A stretch of DNA of 64,000 nt from AP-15 sp963774345 (GTDB taxonomy: Bacteria > Pseudomonadota > Alphaproteobacteria > ATCC43930 > CGMCC-115725). Position numbers and translations under genes: made by a program. The DNA lies in contig CAVZFB010000038.1 of the NCBI GenBank assembly GCA_963774345.1, positions 62,001-126,000 of the forward strand, in the 5' to 3' direction. The first letter of the stretch is position 1; each line of letters begins with the position of its first letter. This document shows positions 55,220-64,000 of this stretch, in pieces. The notes under the pieces were generated by a model. That model saw nothing but the letters and a program-made list of their open reading frames with translations. It made no database searches and had not been told where the DNA came from.

Positions 55220-55345
55220 CGGTCGGCCCGAACCCAGAGCTGGGAATGGTGAGACACAGACAGTCGTCTCACCAGCCCGCGACGCGGACCGGCAGCGCAA
55301 CTGGGACAATTTCCTCAGCCGAAGCGAGACGGATAGGAGTTGACC

Positions 55346-56557
55346 ATGTCAATGTCGGATTACGCAGAAACCCATCTGCCCGCGACGACCCGGGTAGGAT
55401 CGAGACGCTCTTACAGCCGCACGTCCTGGGGCTCAGTTTTAGCCGGGGCCGCGGTTGCCGGAGCCAGCATGATCTTGCTCAGCTTGCTCGGGGTGGCAAT
55501 TGGCGCCGGGGGCCTTCGGTTTACCCAGACCACTGCCTCCGACGTGGCTGGTTATCGGCTTGGCGCCGGGATTTGGACCGCCATCAATCTGATCTTGTCG
55601 ATGGCATTTGGCGCTTATGTCGCCGCTCGCCTGTCCGGAACCCACAGCCACCTTGATGGCGAGCTGCATGGGATCACAGTCTGGGCGGTTGCCACCCTGC
55701 TGATGACCATGTTGTTGGCTCAGGCCGCCGGAAGCATCCTCGGGACCGTAGGGTCGACCGCCGGTTCTGCGGCAGGCACAGCGGTCACCAATGCCGGCTC
55801 GCTTGCCGGCGGCGTGGCGCAAGGTATTGCGCAACAGGTCAGCCCCCAGGGGCTGATTGACCAGCTGTATCAGTCGTTGACGTCCAGCAACGACCCGACC
55901 CAGATGACGCATGCTCAGATAACGGGCGAAATTGCCACATTGGCTGGGCGGCGGGTGGTCAATGGCAGCTTGACAGACCAGGATCGAGACCGGCTCTCCG
56001 CGCTGGTAGCGGCACAGGCCGGCATCAGTAGAGAGGAAGCTGCGCGACGGGTGGCGCGAATGGAGCAGAATGCTACGGCGGCACTGGCGCAAGCGGAACA
56101 GCAGGCGGCCAAGGCGGCAGAGGCCGCAGCGCGCGGCGCAGCCGTGGGTGCCAAGGCAATCTTCTCAAGCTTGCTGCTCAGCCTGGCCGGTGCCTTGGGT
56201 GGCGCTTGGCTCGGAACCCGGCATGCGCGGGTGCTGACCCCCGTCCATGAGCCAGAACACGAGACGCACACGACCACCTACGTAACCCACCATTCCTACG
56301 AGCCGACGATCGAGACCCACCACACAACCGACCAGCGGACCGCTGCTGTTCCGACGAGCGTGCACGTCTACGACGAGGCAGGCGGTGCGATACCGTCTTA
56401 CCTCCGGCAGGTTGCATTCCCGGCGACCAAGCAGGATCTGCTGCGAGCCGCGAGGGTGAACAACGACGAGCCGGCACTCGTTCGCCGGCTCGAGCAGATC
56501 GCAAATCGTAACTACGCCAACCTACAAGATCTGATGGCGGCTCTCGAAACGGTCTGA
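55346..56557 (+). CDS. Membrane protein with C-terminal DUF2795-like domain
   Basis: 403 residues from the ATG at 55346. At least three membrane segments: GSVLAGAAVAGASMILLSLLGVAIGAG, AGIWTAINLILSMAFGAYVAA and ITVWAVATLLMTMLLAQAAG; another near 275-295 (IFSSLLLSLAGALGGAWLG). Between them lies a periplasmic or cytoplasmic helical region (ISREEAARRVARMEQNATAA). After a His/Thr-rich linker, the C-terminus SYLRQVAFPATKQDLLRAAR then NDEPALVRRLEQIANRNYANLQDL matches the DUF2795 pattern. Function unknown. It follows the OmpA-family gene after 126 bp and may belong to the same stress unit. Confidence 0.75.
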   Translation: MSMSDYAETHLPATTRVGSRRSYSRTSWGSVLAGAAVAGASMILLSLLGVAIGAGGLRFTQTTASDVAGYRLGAGIWTAINLILSMAFGAYVAARLSGTHSHLDGELHGITVWAVATLLMTMLLAQAAGSILGTVGSTAGSAAGTAVTNAGSLAGGVAQGIAQQVSPQGLIDQLYQSLTSSNDPTQMTHAQITGEIATLAGRRVVNGSLTDQDRDRLSALVAAQAGISREEAARRVARMEQNATAALAQAEQQAAKAAEAAARGAAVGAKAIFSSLLLSLAGALGGAWLGTRHARVLTPVHEPEHETHTTTYVTHHSYEPTIETHHTTDQRTAAVPTSVHVYDEAGGAIPSYLRQVAFPATKQDLLRAARVNNDEPALVRRLEQIANRNYANLQDLMAALETV

Positions 56558-56606
56558 CGGGGTCTCCAGCAGCCCATCAGTCTCCATGTGCAGAAGGATT
56601 CTGAAA

Positions 56607-56870
56607 ATGAGTCCAGATGAAGATGAAGCTGCAGTGGCCGCCTTCATCCGCTTCAGAGGCATCACACGCTGTCCGACCGCCTGCGTCGTCCCCACCCAGG
56701 GCGTCATTGCCAAAGCGGATCGCGCTGCACTGGAAGACTATGCAGCAGCGCGCGAGGAAGTTCGGCGCCGAAGAATTATTGCTCGAATGCTACGGTTCAA
56801 TCATTCGGCGTCCTGGGGCCGTTGGCCGAATGCGGCTTTGCACGATAACGGTTCGAAATGTCCGACATAG
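56607..56870 (+). CDS. Small conserved-looking hypothetical protein
   Basis: 87 residues from the ATG at 56607 (56586 is possible). The middle part AAFIRFRGITRCPTACVVPT and KADRAALEDYAAAREEVRRRR resembles small alphaproteobacterial proteins with FIRxxGITRCPTAC; two cysteines lie in CPTAC. No signal peptide. It overlaps the DUF1153 gene by 13 bp in another frame, so the two are probably co-translated. No function known. Confidence 0.55.
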   Translation: MSPDEDEAAVAAFIRFRGITRCPTACVVPTQGVIAKADRAALEDYAAAREEVRRRRIIARMLRFNHSASWGRWPNAALHDNGSKCPT

Positions 56871-57202
56871 CCGCAGTGCCTCCCGGTACCACGAGGTGGG
56901 TGGCCAGTCGCAAAGCCGTGGTTGTCGAGGCGGTACGCGGCGGTGACATCTCCTTCGACGAAGCTTGCCGCCGCTACGAGCTATCCGAGGAGGAGTTCCT
57001 CGCCTGGGAACGAGCGTTCAAGACCTCTGGTCTTCTCGGGTTACGGGCAAGCTGTGTTCAGCCGTATCGAGGCCCGCGTTTCCCGCGGAGAATCACGACG
57101 GCATCGCCGGCTGTGACGACAACACGGCATGGTCCAAATGGCCGGGATAAGGAACAAGACCGAGAGTTGGTGCTCGCCCTCTCCCTGCCGGAGGCACCTT
57201 GA
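56858..57202 (+). CDS. DUF1153 (SciP-like) helix-turn-helix protein
   Basis: 114 residues. Residues 8-70 fit DUF1153: PPGTTRWVASRKAVVVEAVR, GGDISFDEACRRYELSEEEFLAWERAF and GLLGLRA. In Caulobacter, SciP of this family binds DNA and inhibits CtrA-dependent transcription. The C-terminal ~45 residues (RGPRFPRRITTASPAVTTT) are not conserved and may be out of frame. Proteins with this domain also occur as short paralogues, so cell-cycle control should not be assumed here. Confidence 0.7.
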   Translation: MSDIAAVPPGTTRWVASRKAVVVEAVRGGDISFDEACRRYELSEEEFLAWERAFKTSGLLGLRASCVQPYRGPRFPRRITTASPAVTTTRHGPNGRDKEQDRELVLALSLPEAP

Positions 57203-57387
57203 CCCAGGGGAACGCCTCCGGCTGGTCGTGCGAATATCAGCGCAAGCATCTAAAATTGAAATCGCAAAGACCTCCAATCATCAGCGGCGAGGCAGGCCTA
57301 TATTTCGTCATAGTAATCCTGGCATTTTGTCGCCACGGCGAGAGTCGCCGAGTGGAGAATACTGGCGAATTCTGACCTGCGGGAGAG

Positions 57388-57633
57388 ATGGGTTACCATG
57401 TATTACAGGACGGTCGATGCGGCAGACCGCCAAGGAGCGGTCGGTTGCAAGTCCCCGGCAGACTGACGGTGGGAACTTTATCTGCTCTGGTCCTGGGCAG
57501 TTACCTGCTGATCGCCCATCCCATACCATCGACAGCACCGGCGCCGCCTTCCGTTGTCGGGGCGCCGCTCAACACAGCTCCCTCTTGGCAGCTATGCCAC
57601 CTCTACGCCCAATCCCACTGTCGCGCCAGATGA
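57388..57633 (+). CDS. Possible small single-helix membrane protein
   Basis: 81 codons from the ATG at 57388. One hydrophobic stretch, LTVGTLSALVLGSYLLIA, at ~27-44, then a Pro/Ala-rich tail. No family recognised and no good ribosome site (GGGAGA is too close). The rest of the 57203-57643 gap shows nothing else. Confidence 0.3.
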   Translation: MGYHVLQDGRCGRPPRSGRLQVPGRLTVGTLSALVLGSYLLIAHPIPSTAPAPPSVVGAPLNTAPSWQLCHLYAQSHCRAR

Positions 57634-57643
57634 CGTGAAGCCA

Positions 57644-57907
57644 ATGTCGACGATTGACCTGCTCGTGGCAGTGTTCGGTTCGGTGCTCGCTTTAGCGTGG
57701 GCCATGATCGGCGCATGGCTTGGTGCGCGCCGCGAAACGGCGCAGACGCCCGTCAACAAGCTCGTGCGCGATCGGACCGAGACGACTGCTTTGATGGCAG
57801 GCAGCGCCGATGCTGCCCTGTGCCGCCCGACCTATGAGGCCATGCGTTGCTATGTCGAGGTCGCCTCGAAGGCCGTCGGCGACGGCGGCACGACCCGTAT
57901 TGGGTGA
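57644..57907 (+). CDS. Small membrane protein upstream of DUF4239 gene
   Basis: About 87 residues from the ATG at 57644 (an earlier frame start at 57554 is unlikely). One membrane helix at the N-terminus (TIDLLVAVFGSVLALAWAMI followed by GAWLGARRE), then a soluble part with two cysteines (AALCRPTYEAMRCYVEVASK). Unknown family. It ends 14 bp before the DUF4239 gene on the same strand and is likely co-transcribed. Confidence 0.45.
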   Translation: MSTIDLLVAVFGSVLALAWAMIGAWLGARRETAQTPVNKLVRDRTETTALMAGSADAALCRPTYEAMRCYVEVASKAVGDGGTTRIG

Positions 57908-57921
57908 AGGGCAAGACCGTG

Positions 57922-58731
57922 ATGCCCGATTGGATCGGCGACTGGCTTGGGCGGTTGTCGGCTGGACAGCTGGCTCTGGTCACATGCGGCTTCTTCATTG
58001 GCATCACCTGGGTTGGCATCCTTCTAGTTCATCCGCTGATGCGGCAGGTGCTGCACCGCAAGGAACCGTCGAACGAACTGATCATCCACATCGCCAGCAG
58101 CTTCGGACTGGTCTATGCGGTCCTTCTCGGGCTGCTGACAGTAGCGACGTTCCAGAATACGAAGGATCTCCAGGACAACGTTAGTCGCGAGGCCTCGGAT
58201 CTATCGACCATTTACCGCAGTACAGATGGCTACCCGGAGCCAATCCACAGGGCACTGCAGGCAGCGTTACGGGACTACACGCATTACGTCATCGAAAAAG
58301 ACTGGCCTGCCCACCGCAAGGGTATCGTGTTGATGGGAGGCGAACACCGATTGGAAGTGATCCGTTCGACATTGATGTCTCAAGAGCCGATAACGAAAAC
58401 ACAGGAGCTGCTGCAGAGCGAGCTGCTCCACTATCTCGATGCGATGATGGTGGCCCGCGAGCAGCGGCTGACTGCGGTCACCGCCACGATCCCACACGTA
58501 CTCTGGTATGTCGTTTTCATCGGCGCATTCCTGATGATTGCATTCATCTGGATGCTTCACATGGAGCTGATACCCCAGATCGTTCTTGGTGGGATCACCG
58601 CATTCTTTCTGGGGATCATGATCTTCCTCATCTACGCGATGGATCGTCCATTACAGGGTGCGGTCAGCGTCCCGCCGGACGCGTTCAGGTCGGTCTATGA
58701 CCTGGTGATGAAGTGGGACGACCCGGCATGA
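57922..58731 (+). CDS. DUF4239 (bestrophin-like) membrane protein
   Basis: 269 residues from the ATG at 57922. Two N-terminal membrane helices (LALVTCGFFIGITWVGILLV, GLVYAVLLGLLTVATFQN) flank the conserved TFQNTKDLQDNVSREASDLS; then a helical domain (IHRALQAALRDYTHYVIEKDW) and two C-terminal helices (VLWYVVFIGAFLMIAFIWML, IVLGGITAFFLGIMIFLIY). This is the DUF4239 layout, sometimes described as bestrophin-like, with no proven transport activity. Its stop overlaps the next gene as ATGA, so it is translationally coupled to the TAXI binding protein. Confidence 0.85.
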   Translation: MPDWIGDWLGRLSAGQLALVTCGFFIGITWVGILLVHPLMRQVLHRKEPSNELIIHIASSFGLVYAVLLGLLTVATFQNTKDLQDNVSREASDLSTIYRSTDGYPEPIHRALQAALRDYTHYVIEKDWPAHRKGIVLMGGEHRLEVIRSTLMSQEPITKTQELLQSELLHYLDAMMVAREQRLTAVTATIPHVLWYVVFIGAFLMIAFIWMLHMELIPQIVLGGITAFFLGIMIFLIYAMDRPLQGAVSVPPDAFRSVYDLVMKWDDPA

Positions 58732-59735
58732 TCGGCAAAGTATTTCCTCTAGGGTTTTTCCGGCGATTGCAGGCAATCGCCGCAACTCTCGCCACCGTGA
58801 CCATCGCCGCAATGTTGTTGCCGGTCGCTGGGTTAGCCGGCGATGAGATGTTCGCCTCCGTCGGGACTGGGCAAGTCAATGGCATCTACTATCCCGTCGG
58901 CAAGGCCATCTGCCAGGTCGTTAATCGGAATCTACGCACGGACGGGGTCCGCTGCTCGCCTGAAGCCACACCGGGATCGGTCTACAACATAGAGGCGATC
59001 CAGTCCGGCGAGCTGGAGTTCGGCATTGTCCAATCTGACGTTCAATTTGCTGCCTACAATGGCGAAGGTGAATGGAAAGCTAGACCGTTTCGCGGACTGC
59101 GTTCAGTGGCATCGCTTTATCCTGAGCTGGTTACCGTTATCGCCCGGGCGGATGCCCATATCAAAAACCTCGCGGATCTCGCAGGGCGTCGGATGAATGT
59201 TGGCAGCAAGGGTACCGGCACCCGGGCGACATGGGACGCCATCGAGGCGGACCTCGGCTGGAGCGGTGAAAAGCGAGTTAAACCAGTAGAGCTGCGAGCG
59301 GATGAGACGATCTCGGCGCTGTGCAGCGGGGCGATTGACGCCAGTCTGCTGATCGTCGGGCACCCCTCGCCCCTCGTCGCGGCGCAGCATGCTGCCTGCG
59401 CGGTCAATTTCGTCGAGATTACCGGCCCCGCTATCGATAAGTTGATCCACGATCATCTGTACTACCAGCGAGGAACCATCCCCGCCGGCATGTATGGAAT
59501 GGGGGTCGACGTGGCGACCTTCGGCGGCCGGTCTATTCTGGTGACATCCACCTCAGTCGATGCGCGTGTCGTCGCGGCAGTGGCAAGGGCTGTGCTCGCC
59601 AATGTGCCCGAGTTACGCACCCTCCATCCGGCTCTCGCCGAGCTCAAAGCGGGGGAGATGATCGACGACGGCCTGACGGCGCCGCTGCATCCGGCTGCCG
59701 CAGACGTATACAAGGAGCTCGGACTGCTGGAATGA
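58728..59735 (+). CDS. TAXI-family TRAP transporter solute-binding protein
   Basis: 335 residues from the ATG at 58728. Signal peptide (IAATLATVTIAAMLLPVAGLAG). TAXI motifs: FASVGTGQVNGIYYPVGKAI, SVYNIEAIQSGELEFGIVQSDV, YPELVTVIARADAHIKNLADLAG and GSKGTGTRATWDAIE. Such periplasmic proteins deliver solutes to TRAP membrane subunits, but no DctQ/DctM or fused 4TM-12TM permease gene is nearby. Coupling with the DUF4239 membrane protein suggests either a scavenged partner or a sensing role. Confidence 0.9.
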   Translation: MIGKVFPLGFFRRLQAIAATLATVTIAAMLLPVAGLAGDEMFASVGTGQVNGIYYPVGKAICQVVNRNLRTDGVRCSPEATPGSVYNIEAIQSGELEFGIVQSDVQFAAYNGEGEWKARPFRGLRSVASLYPELVTVIARADAHIKNLADLAGRRMNVGSKGTGTRATWDAIEADLGWSGEKRVKPVELRADETISALCSGAIDASLLIVGHPSPLVAAQHAACAVNFVEITGPAIDKLIHDHLYYQRGTIPAGMYGMGVDVATFGGRSILVTSTSVDARVVAAVARAVLANVPELRTLHPALAELKAGEMIDDGLTAPLHPAAADVYKELGLLE

Positions 59736-59829
59736 GCATCGTGCTGTGCGCGCCGCCGAGACGAGCGCGTCTGGCTAGTCGGGACCCGGACCCGTAGCGA
59801 GGTCACATCCAAAACTAGATGGCATCAAA

Positions 59830-60327
59830 ATGACAGCAGTAAGCCGACTTATAGCAGGGGTTTGCGTCGCGCTGCTGATGTTCGGCGACTTTAGAACTTG
59901 CGCATCTGCCCAAGGTTCGACGAGCCGGAACGTTGTCGTCTTGCTTCGTCTCGCCGGTGACGTTGAAGCAGACCCACAGATCCAGTCGTGTCTGACCGCC
60001 AGATTATCCCGAATGCCGGATATCGAGATTGGCACACCGTCGTCGGCGGGGATACGCTTTGCCGTCGACATCGTCACTGAAAAAGAAGCTGCGACTAACA
60101 TCTCTGCCAGCCTGGTCGTGGTAGAGACGTTCCCTATCGAGGAATTTCGTCCACGCATCAAGGAAGGCGAAGATAGAGATGCTCTTATAAGTAGTATACG
60201 GTTTTATACACTGCTTCGGTTGCACGAATTCGTTCCAGGTCGGTCCTATCAAGCTCTTTGTGCTCGAATCGCGGCAGAAATTGGCAATAAGGTCCTATCC
60301 AAGGAATACACCGAGCGTAATGACTGA
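59830..60327 (+). CDS. Exported protein of unknown function
   Basis: 165 residues with a signal peptide (LIAGVCVALLMFGDFRTCASA, cleavage near 28). The mature part reads like a small alpha/beta domain (VVVLLRLAGDVEADPQIQSC, FAVDIVTEKEAATNISASLV). It is less GC-biased than its neighbours near the 3' end (60180-60320), suggesting different ancestry. No family recognised. Same strand as the TAXI gene, 94 bp downstream. Confidence 0.6.
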   Translation: MTAVSRLIAGVCVALLMFGDFRTCASAQGSTSRNVVVLLRLAGDVEADPQIQSCLTARLSRMPDIEIGTPSSAGIRFAVDIVTEKEAATNISASLVVVETFPIEEFRPRIKEGEDRDALISSIRFYTLLRLHEFVPGRSYQALCARIAAEIGNKVLSKEYTERND

Positions 60328-60429
60328 TTTCAAATTAAGTTGGTTCGTGACGAGAGAAGACTCCGCGATGTCATTAGGCGGTTTTGCGCCTTTAGAGGCT
60401 GTTATCCGTCCCAGGAGACGGCAATAGCA

Positions 60430-61722
60430 ATGAAACTACTCAGCGCTGGCGCGCGTCTCGCGTTGACTTTAGTCAGGGCTGCGGCGGCCTTGTTGCTGGT
60501 CAATATGGGCGCCGGTCTGGCTGGAGAAGCTTCGCCGGGGAAACCGGCCTTCGATCCTCCCGAGGTCCGGGCCGCCTCAGATGTCGTGCCGCCGGCGCTG
60601 CTGCACGGCGCCCATTATCAAGTTGGGCCGACTGTCAGAACTTTTGCCTTCATGAACCGGTACTCGGTGATATCGGATTACGGCGCCTTCGCTCCGCCGA
60701 GCGACGCTCGGCTTCGCCGGTTGATCCGCGAGATCGCCGCGATCGCAGAATTGCAAAAGATCCATCAGAGCGATGCTTTTGCCAAAGCGGCGGTCGCGGC
60801 AGGAAAAGGCGTAGTCCAAGGCGCCCAGAACCTGATCGAGGATCCAGTCGCCACCATCAGTGCTGTCCCGGAAGCGGTCTTCAGCGTTTTCGGCCGCGTC
60901 TCGGAATCGGCAAAACGTGGCGGCCGCAGCAAATACGAAGACGGGATGGCGCAGAACCTGCTGGCTGTGTCCAGCTTCAAGCGGGAATATGCGCAAAAGT
61001 TTGATGTCGACGTCTATTCCACCAACGAGGTTCTCCAAGAGGAACTGAACAGCGTCGCCTGGGCCTCGGCCGCCGGTAATCTGACGCTGGGCGCTGCGTC
61101 CATGGTGACTGGGGCTACGGTACTTCAGGTCGCGGGCGGACTGCGCTCGCTCGAGACCGCCAAGAACATCGTCAACGCACTGCCGGCAGCCGAGCTCTCC
61201 CGGCGCAATCGGGAGTCCTTACGGCAGATGCGTGTGCCGGCCTTGATCGCAGACGCCTTTCTCCAGAACCCGCTGCTTTCGCCCCGGCACCAGACGGTGA
61301 TCATCGAGGGAATGAAAGTCCTGCACGGGGTCCCCGGCCGTGCCGTCTTCATTCAATACGCTTCGCGGGCCAACACCGAAGATTCCGCCTTGCTGTTCCA
61401 GGAGATGGTGGAGCTTCTCGCCGGCTATCACCAGTCGGTAGCTCCCATCCAGCGCCTAGCCCTCTATCTGAACATTCCGGTCGCCTACACCAACGGATCG
61501 GCGGTGCTGCTTCTGCCAATCGATCGGCTGCTGTGGACCGAGCGGACCTCGGGGATCGCGACCAGCTTGGTCCAGACAATACCGCAGCCGCAGCCGGTCC
61601 GGCATGTCGAGGTGTGGATAACCGGAGACGCGTCGGCGCGAGCCCGCGAAGGGCTCCAGCACCTCGGGATCGTGTTGGTCGAGCACGTGGGAAAGCGCTA
61701 CCTCTACTGGATTGATCGGTGA
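60430..61722 (+). CDS. Exported hypothetical protein
   Basis: 430 residues from the ATG at 60430 (an upstream in-frame start at 60340 would bury the signal peptide). Signal sequence TLVRAAAALLLVNMGAGLAG. The mature part has a Pro-rich start, then a helical region (LRRLIREIAAIAELQKIHQS, SVFGRVSESAKRGGRSKYED), a hydrophobic patch (NLTLGAASMVTGATVLQVAGG) and a C-terminal alpha/beta region (VRHVEVWITGDASARAREGL). No catalytic motif is evident. Possibly an outer-membrane or periplasmic protein; function unknown. Confidence 0.7.
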   Translation: MKLLSAGARLALTLVRAAAALLLVNMGAGLAGEASPGKPAFDPPEVRAASDVVPPALLHGAHYQVGPTVRTFAFMNRYSVISDYGAFAPPSDARLRRLIREIAAIAELQKIHQSDAFAKAAVAAGKGVVQGAQNLIEDPVATISAVPEAVFSVFGRVSESAKRGGRSKYEDGMAQNLLAVSSFKREYAQKFDVDVYSTNEVLQEELNSVAWASAAGNLTLGAASMVTGATVLQVAGGLRSLETAKNIVNALPAAELSRRNRESLRQMRVPALIADAFLQNPLLSPRHQTVIIEGMKVLHGVPGRAVFIQYASRANTEDSALLFQEMVELLAGYHQSVAPIQRLALYLNIPVAYTNGSAVLLLPIDRLLWTERTSGIATSLVQTIPQPQPVRHVEVWITGDASARAREGLQHLGIVLVEHVGKRYLYWIDR

Positions 61723-61761
61723 GTTATCCACTTTGAGCGTGAGTTCGAGGTGCTTCTCGAA

Positions 61762-64000
61762 TCAATAAAGGCCACCGGTCCCGCCTGCTGGGACGGTGCG
61801 CATCGGCAAGGCTGTCCATGTCGGTTCGCGCACATCCGGCTCGCGCATTTCCTCTCGTTCCGAAGCGACCGGCGTTTCGTCCTCGCCGTCAACAGCCTTT
61901 AGGCCGAGGTTTCGGTTGGTGCCCGGTTCTGTCCCCGCCTTGTAGGCCTCGTCGATCGCCGGCCCGCCGTTGGCGGCCGATAAGCCGGTAGCCGGGTTGA
62001 CACGATAGAGCTGCATCCCCGACGGGGTGCGGAAGGGCGTCGCCGGCGCATCCTGCAACGCCGCAATCATGAAGTCGCGAAAGACCGGAGCCGCGATGTG
62101 CCCGCCGGTCTCGTCGTCACCGAGGCTGTCTGGATCGTCGTAGCCGATATAGACGCCGGCGGCGAGATCGGGGGTGAACCCGACAAACCACGCATCGCGG
62201 AAATCATTGGTGGTCCCGGTCTTGCCCGCGATGGGCTTGCCGACGGCGCGCACTGCGGTGCCGGTGCCACGCTCGACTACCCCTTGGAGCATCGTCACGA
62301 TCTGAAAGGTCGGAGCCGGGGTCGGCTACCTGCTGCCGCGTATCCGGGATGCACCGGCATTGGCTGACTGTGCCACGTGACGTCGCTACAATCGTCACAA
62401 CGCCGTTGGTCGGCTCGGAAGATCGTCGCACCGTCGCGGTCCTGGATGCGGTCGATCAACGTCGGGGTGATGCGCTTGCCGCCGTTCACCAGCATCGAAT
62501 AGGCTGTCGTCAGCCGCAACAGAGTCGTCTCACCGGTGCCGAGGGCCATCGAATATTCCCGCGGCGTGTGATCCATGATGCCGAACCGCTCGATCGTCTG
62601 TGCGATCGGCTCCATCCCGACGATCGAGGCGATCCGGGCCGTCATAGCATTGAGCGACTGCTCGAGCCCAATCCGCAGCGGCGTCGGCCCCCGATACTTC
62701 GGTCCGTGATGCTCGTTGGCGTAATTCTCGGGCGTCCACATCGGCAGCCCCGGCCCTTGCGGAAGCGATATCGGTCCGTCGAGCACCAGCGTCGACGGCG
62801 TGAAGCCGTGATCGAGCGCGGTCAGATAGACGAACGGCTTGATCGAGGATCCGGGTTGCCGCTTCGCTTGGGTCGCCCGGTCGAACTGACTGGTCTCAAA
62901 GCTGAACCCGCCGCTGATCGCAAGGACGCGTCCGGTGTGCGGATCCATGGCGACGAGAGCGCCGGATATTTCCGGGACTTGGCACAGATTGTAAGCGATC
63001 AAGCGTCTTGGCCTTTGTCTGGTCGCCACCATAACGACGTCACCAGGCTTGACGACATCGGCAGCTGCTGCGCGGATAGGGTCCGAAATTGCCATCGTCA
63101 TGCCGCGGCCGCGCCCACCGCATCTCCGAAAAAGGGATGCGGCCGGTCGCCCCGCCCTTGAGGCCGATCGACAGCACCATCGGTGTCGCTGCGTATCACC
63201 ACTGCGAGGCCCCAGCCGACATCGCTGGCGACAGCAGGCATTGGCACCTTGGCGAGGCGCGCCGCCCAATCACCCTTGAGATCGATGCGGGTCACCGGTC
63301 CGCGCCACCCGCCATGACTGCGTTCGTAGGCGATCAACCCGTTGCGCAACGCCCTATCTGCAGCCGCCTGCAGGCGTGGATCGAGGCTGGTGTGTATCGA
63401 CAGCCCCGCCCCATACAGCATCTTCTCCCCGTAGCGAGCGAGCGAGATCGCGTCTGACCTCCTCGGCGAAATACGGCGCCTTGACCTGCTCCGCCTCCTG
63501 GCGATGGTGAAGTTCGAGAGGCTGCGCCTTGGCCTGTGCGGTCTCCTCTGGTGTTACCGCGCCGTCCTCGATCATGCGATCGAGGACCCAATCGCGGCGC
63601 GCCTTCGCCGCCTGCTGGGTGACGCGCGAGGTTGTAGCGGTTCGGCGCTTTGGGCAGTCCGGCGAGAAAGGCGGCCTCGCCGAGCGTCAGCTCGTCGAGC
63701 GATTTGTCGAAATAGGTGAGCGCCGCGGAAGCCACACCGTAGGCGCCGCCCCCGAGATAGATCTCGTTGAGATAGAGCTCGAGGATGCGGTCTTTCGGCA
63801 GCGCCGCCTCGATGCGGCTGGCCAGCAGCATCTCCTTGATCTTACGCTCGATCGAAATCTCGTTCGACAGCAGCATATTTTTGGCGACCTGCTGGGTGAT
63901 CGTCGAAGCGCCCACAGGACGACGATTGTCGCGCAGCCGGCTCACATCGGTAACCGCCGCACGCAGGATCGAGACCGGATCGATCCCACGGTGGCTGTAA
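61762..64000 (-). pseudogene. Class A penicillin-binding protein, PBP1A type (many frameshifts, 5' end outside window)
   Basis: The reading enters from the right edge with the transglycosylase domain (VGASTITQQVAKNMLLSNE, RKIKEMLLASRIEAALPKD, ILELYLNEIYLGGGAYGVA). The OB-like region and transpeptidase follow: SxxK in RQPGSSIKPFVYLTALDHG, SLNAM (SxN) and KTGTTND, then a short Ala/Glu tail ending at 61762. The enzyme would polymerise and cross-link peptidoglycan in the periplasm. The sense moves between frames at about 63610, 63430, 63165, 63120, 62350 and 62320. All catalytic motifs survive, so either recent inactivation or poor sequence quality here is possible. Confidence 0.8.

Noticed and set aside
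1..64000. tRNA or rRNA genes
   Set aside because: No cloverleaf-like stretch with a GGTTCGAATCC-type arm or rRNA core sequence was noticed on either strand. A covariance-model search could not be run here.

Overview
The window is 64 kb of GC-rich DNA that looks alphaproteobacterial. Pointers are a SciP-like DUF1153 protein, a DUF6481 protein, a DUF2325 protein, a TAXI-type TRAP binding protein, a form II CoxL-like molybdenum hydroxylase and several OFA-type MFS carriers. A Rhodospirillales or Rhizobiales relative is plausible, but no rRNA or tRNA gene is present to settle it. No CRISPR array, complete insertion sequence or prophage was seen.

Layout. 0-2 kb: two MFS carriers on the minus strand (one cut by the window edge) and an MFS remnant. 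2-20 kb: a cell-surface block with a TPR sulfotransferase, a TPR/GT9-like glycosyltransferase, a giant internally duplicated beta-repeat/RTX protein, a trimeric autotransporter adhesin, a small exported protein and a large exported G8-domain beta-helix protein. 20-27.5 kb: a tight type II secretion operon, gspE-F-H-I-J-L-M-N-K, directly behind the G8 gene, which is its likely cargo. 27.6-37.4 kb: a decayed stretch holding IS110, ndh, quinol nitric oxide reductase, nnrS, MarR-type and hydrolase remnants between intact genes (S33 peptidase, two MFS carriers, a conserved hypothetical, a DUF6481 protein).

37.7-52 kb: a molybdenum-flavoured aldehyde/carbonyl metabolism region. A DUF2325 gene, a ModA-like binding protein and a CoxL-like hydroxylase form one minus-strand operon. 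Nearby are three aldehyde dehydrogenases, an ALDH 5' fragment, and an operon of ALDH, SDR, 2-hydroxyacid dehydrogenase and aldo/keto reductase, plus msrB and trmO. Three promoter regions here carry a 24-bp element with CGYTATAT / ATATARCG half-sites that resembles the ModE operator (Mo-box). The copy between the divergent ALDH genes is a perfect 8-8-8 palindrome. The inferred theme is molybdate-responsive switching between a Mo-dependent hydroxylase and NAD(P)-dependent aldehyde dehydrogenases.

52-64 kb: an alpha/beta hydrolase, then a run of plus-strand envelope or stress proteins (DUF2382, YidB-like/BON/OmpA, DUF2795 membrane protein, DUF1153, DUF4239, TAXI binding protein, two exported unknowns), and finally a class A penicillin-binding protein broken by several frameshifts that runs off the right edge.

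Frameshifts are unusually dense. Several sit in homopolymers and repair cleanly with one base, which suggests assembly indels. Others (the nitric oxide reductase region, IS110, ndh) show stops and deletions that indicate real decay. Genes needing more than one frame are labelled pseudogene, with the likely intact product named.
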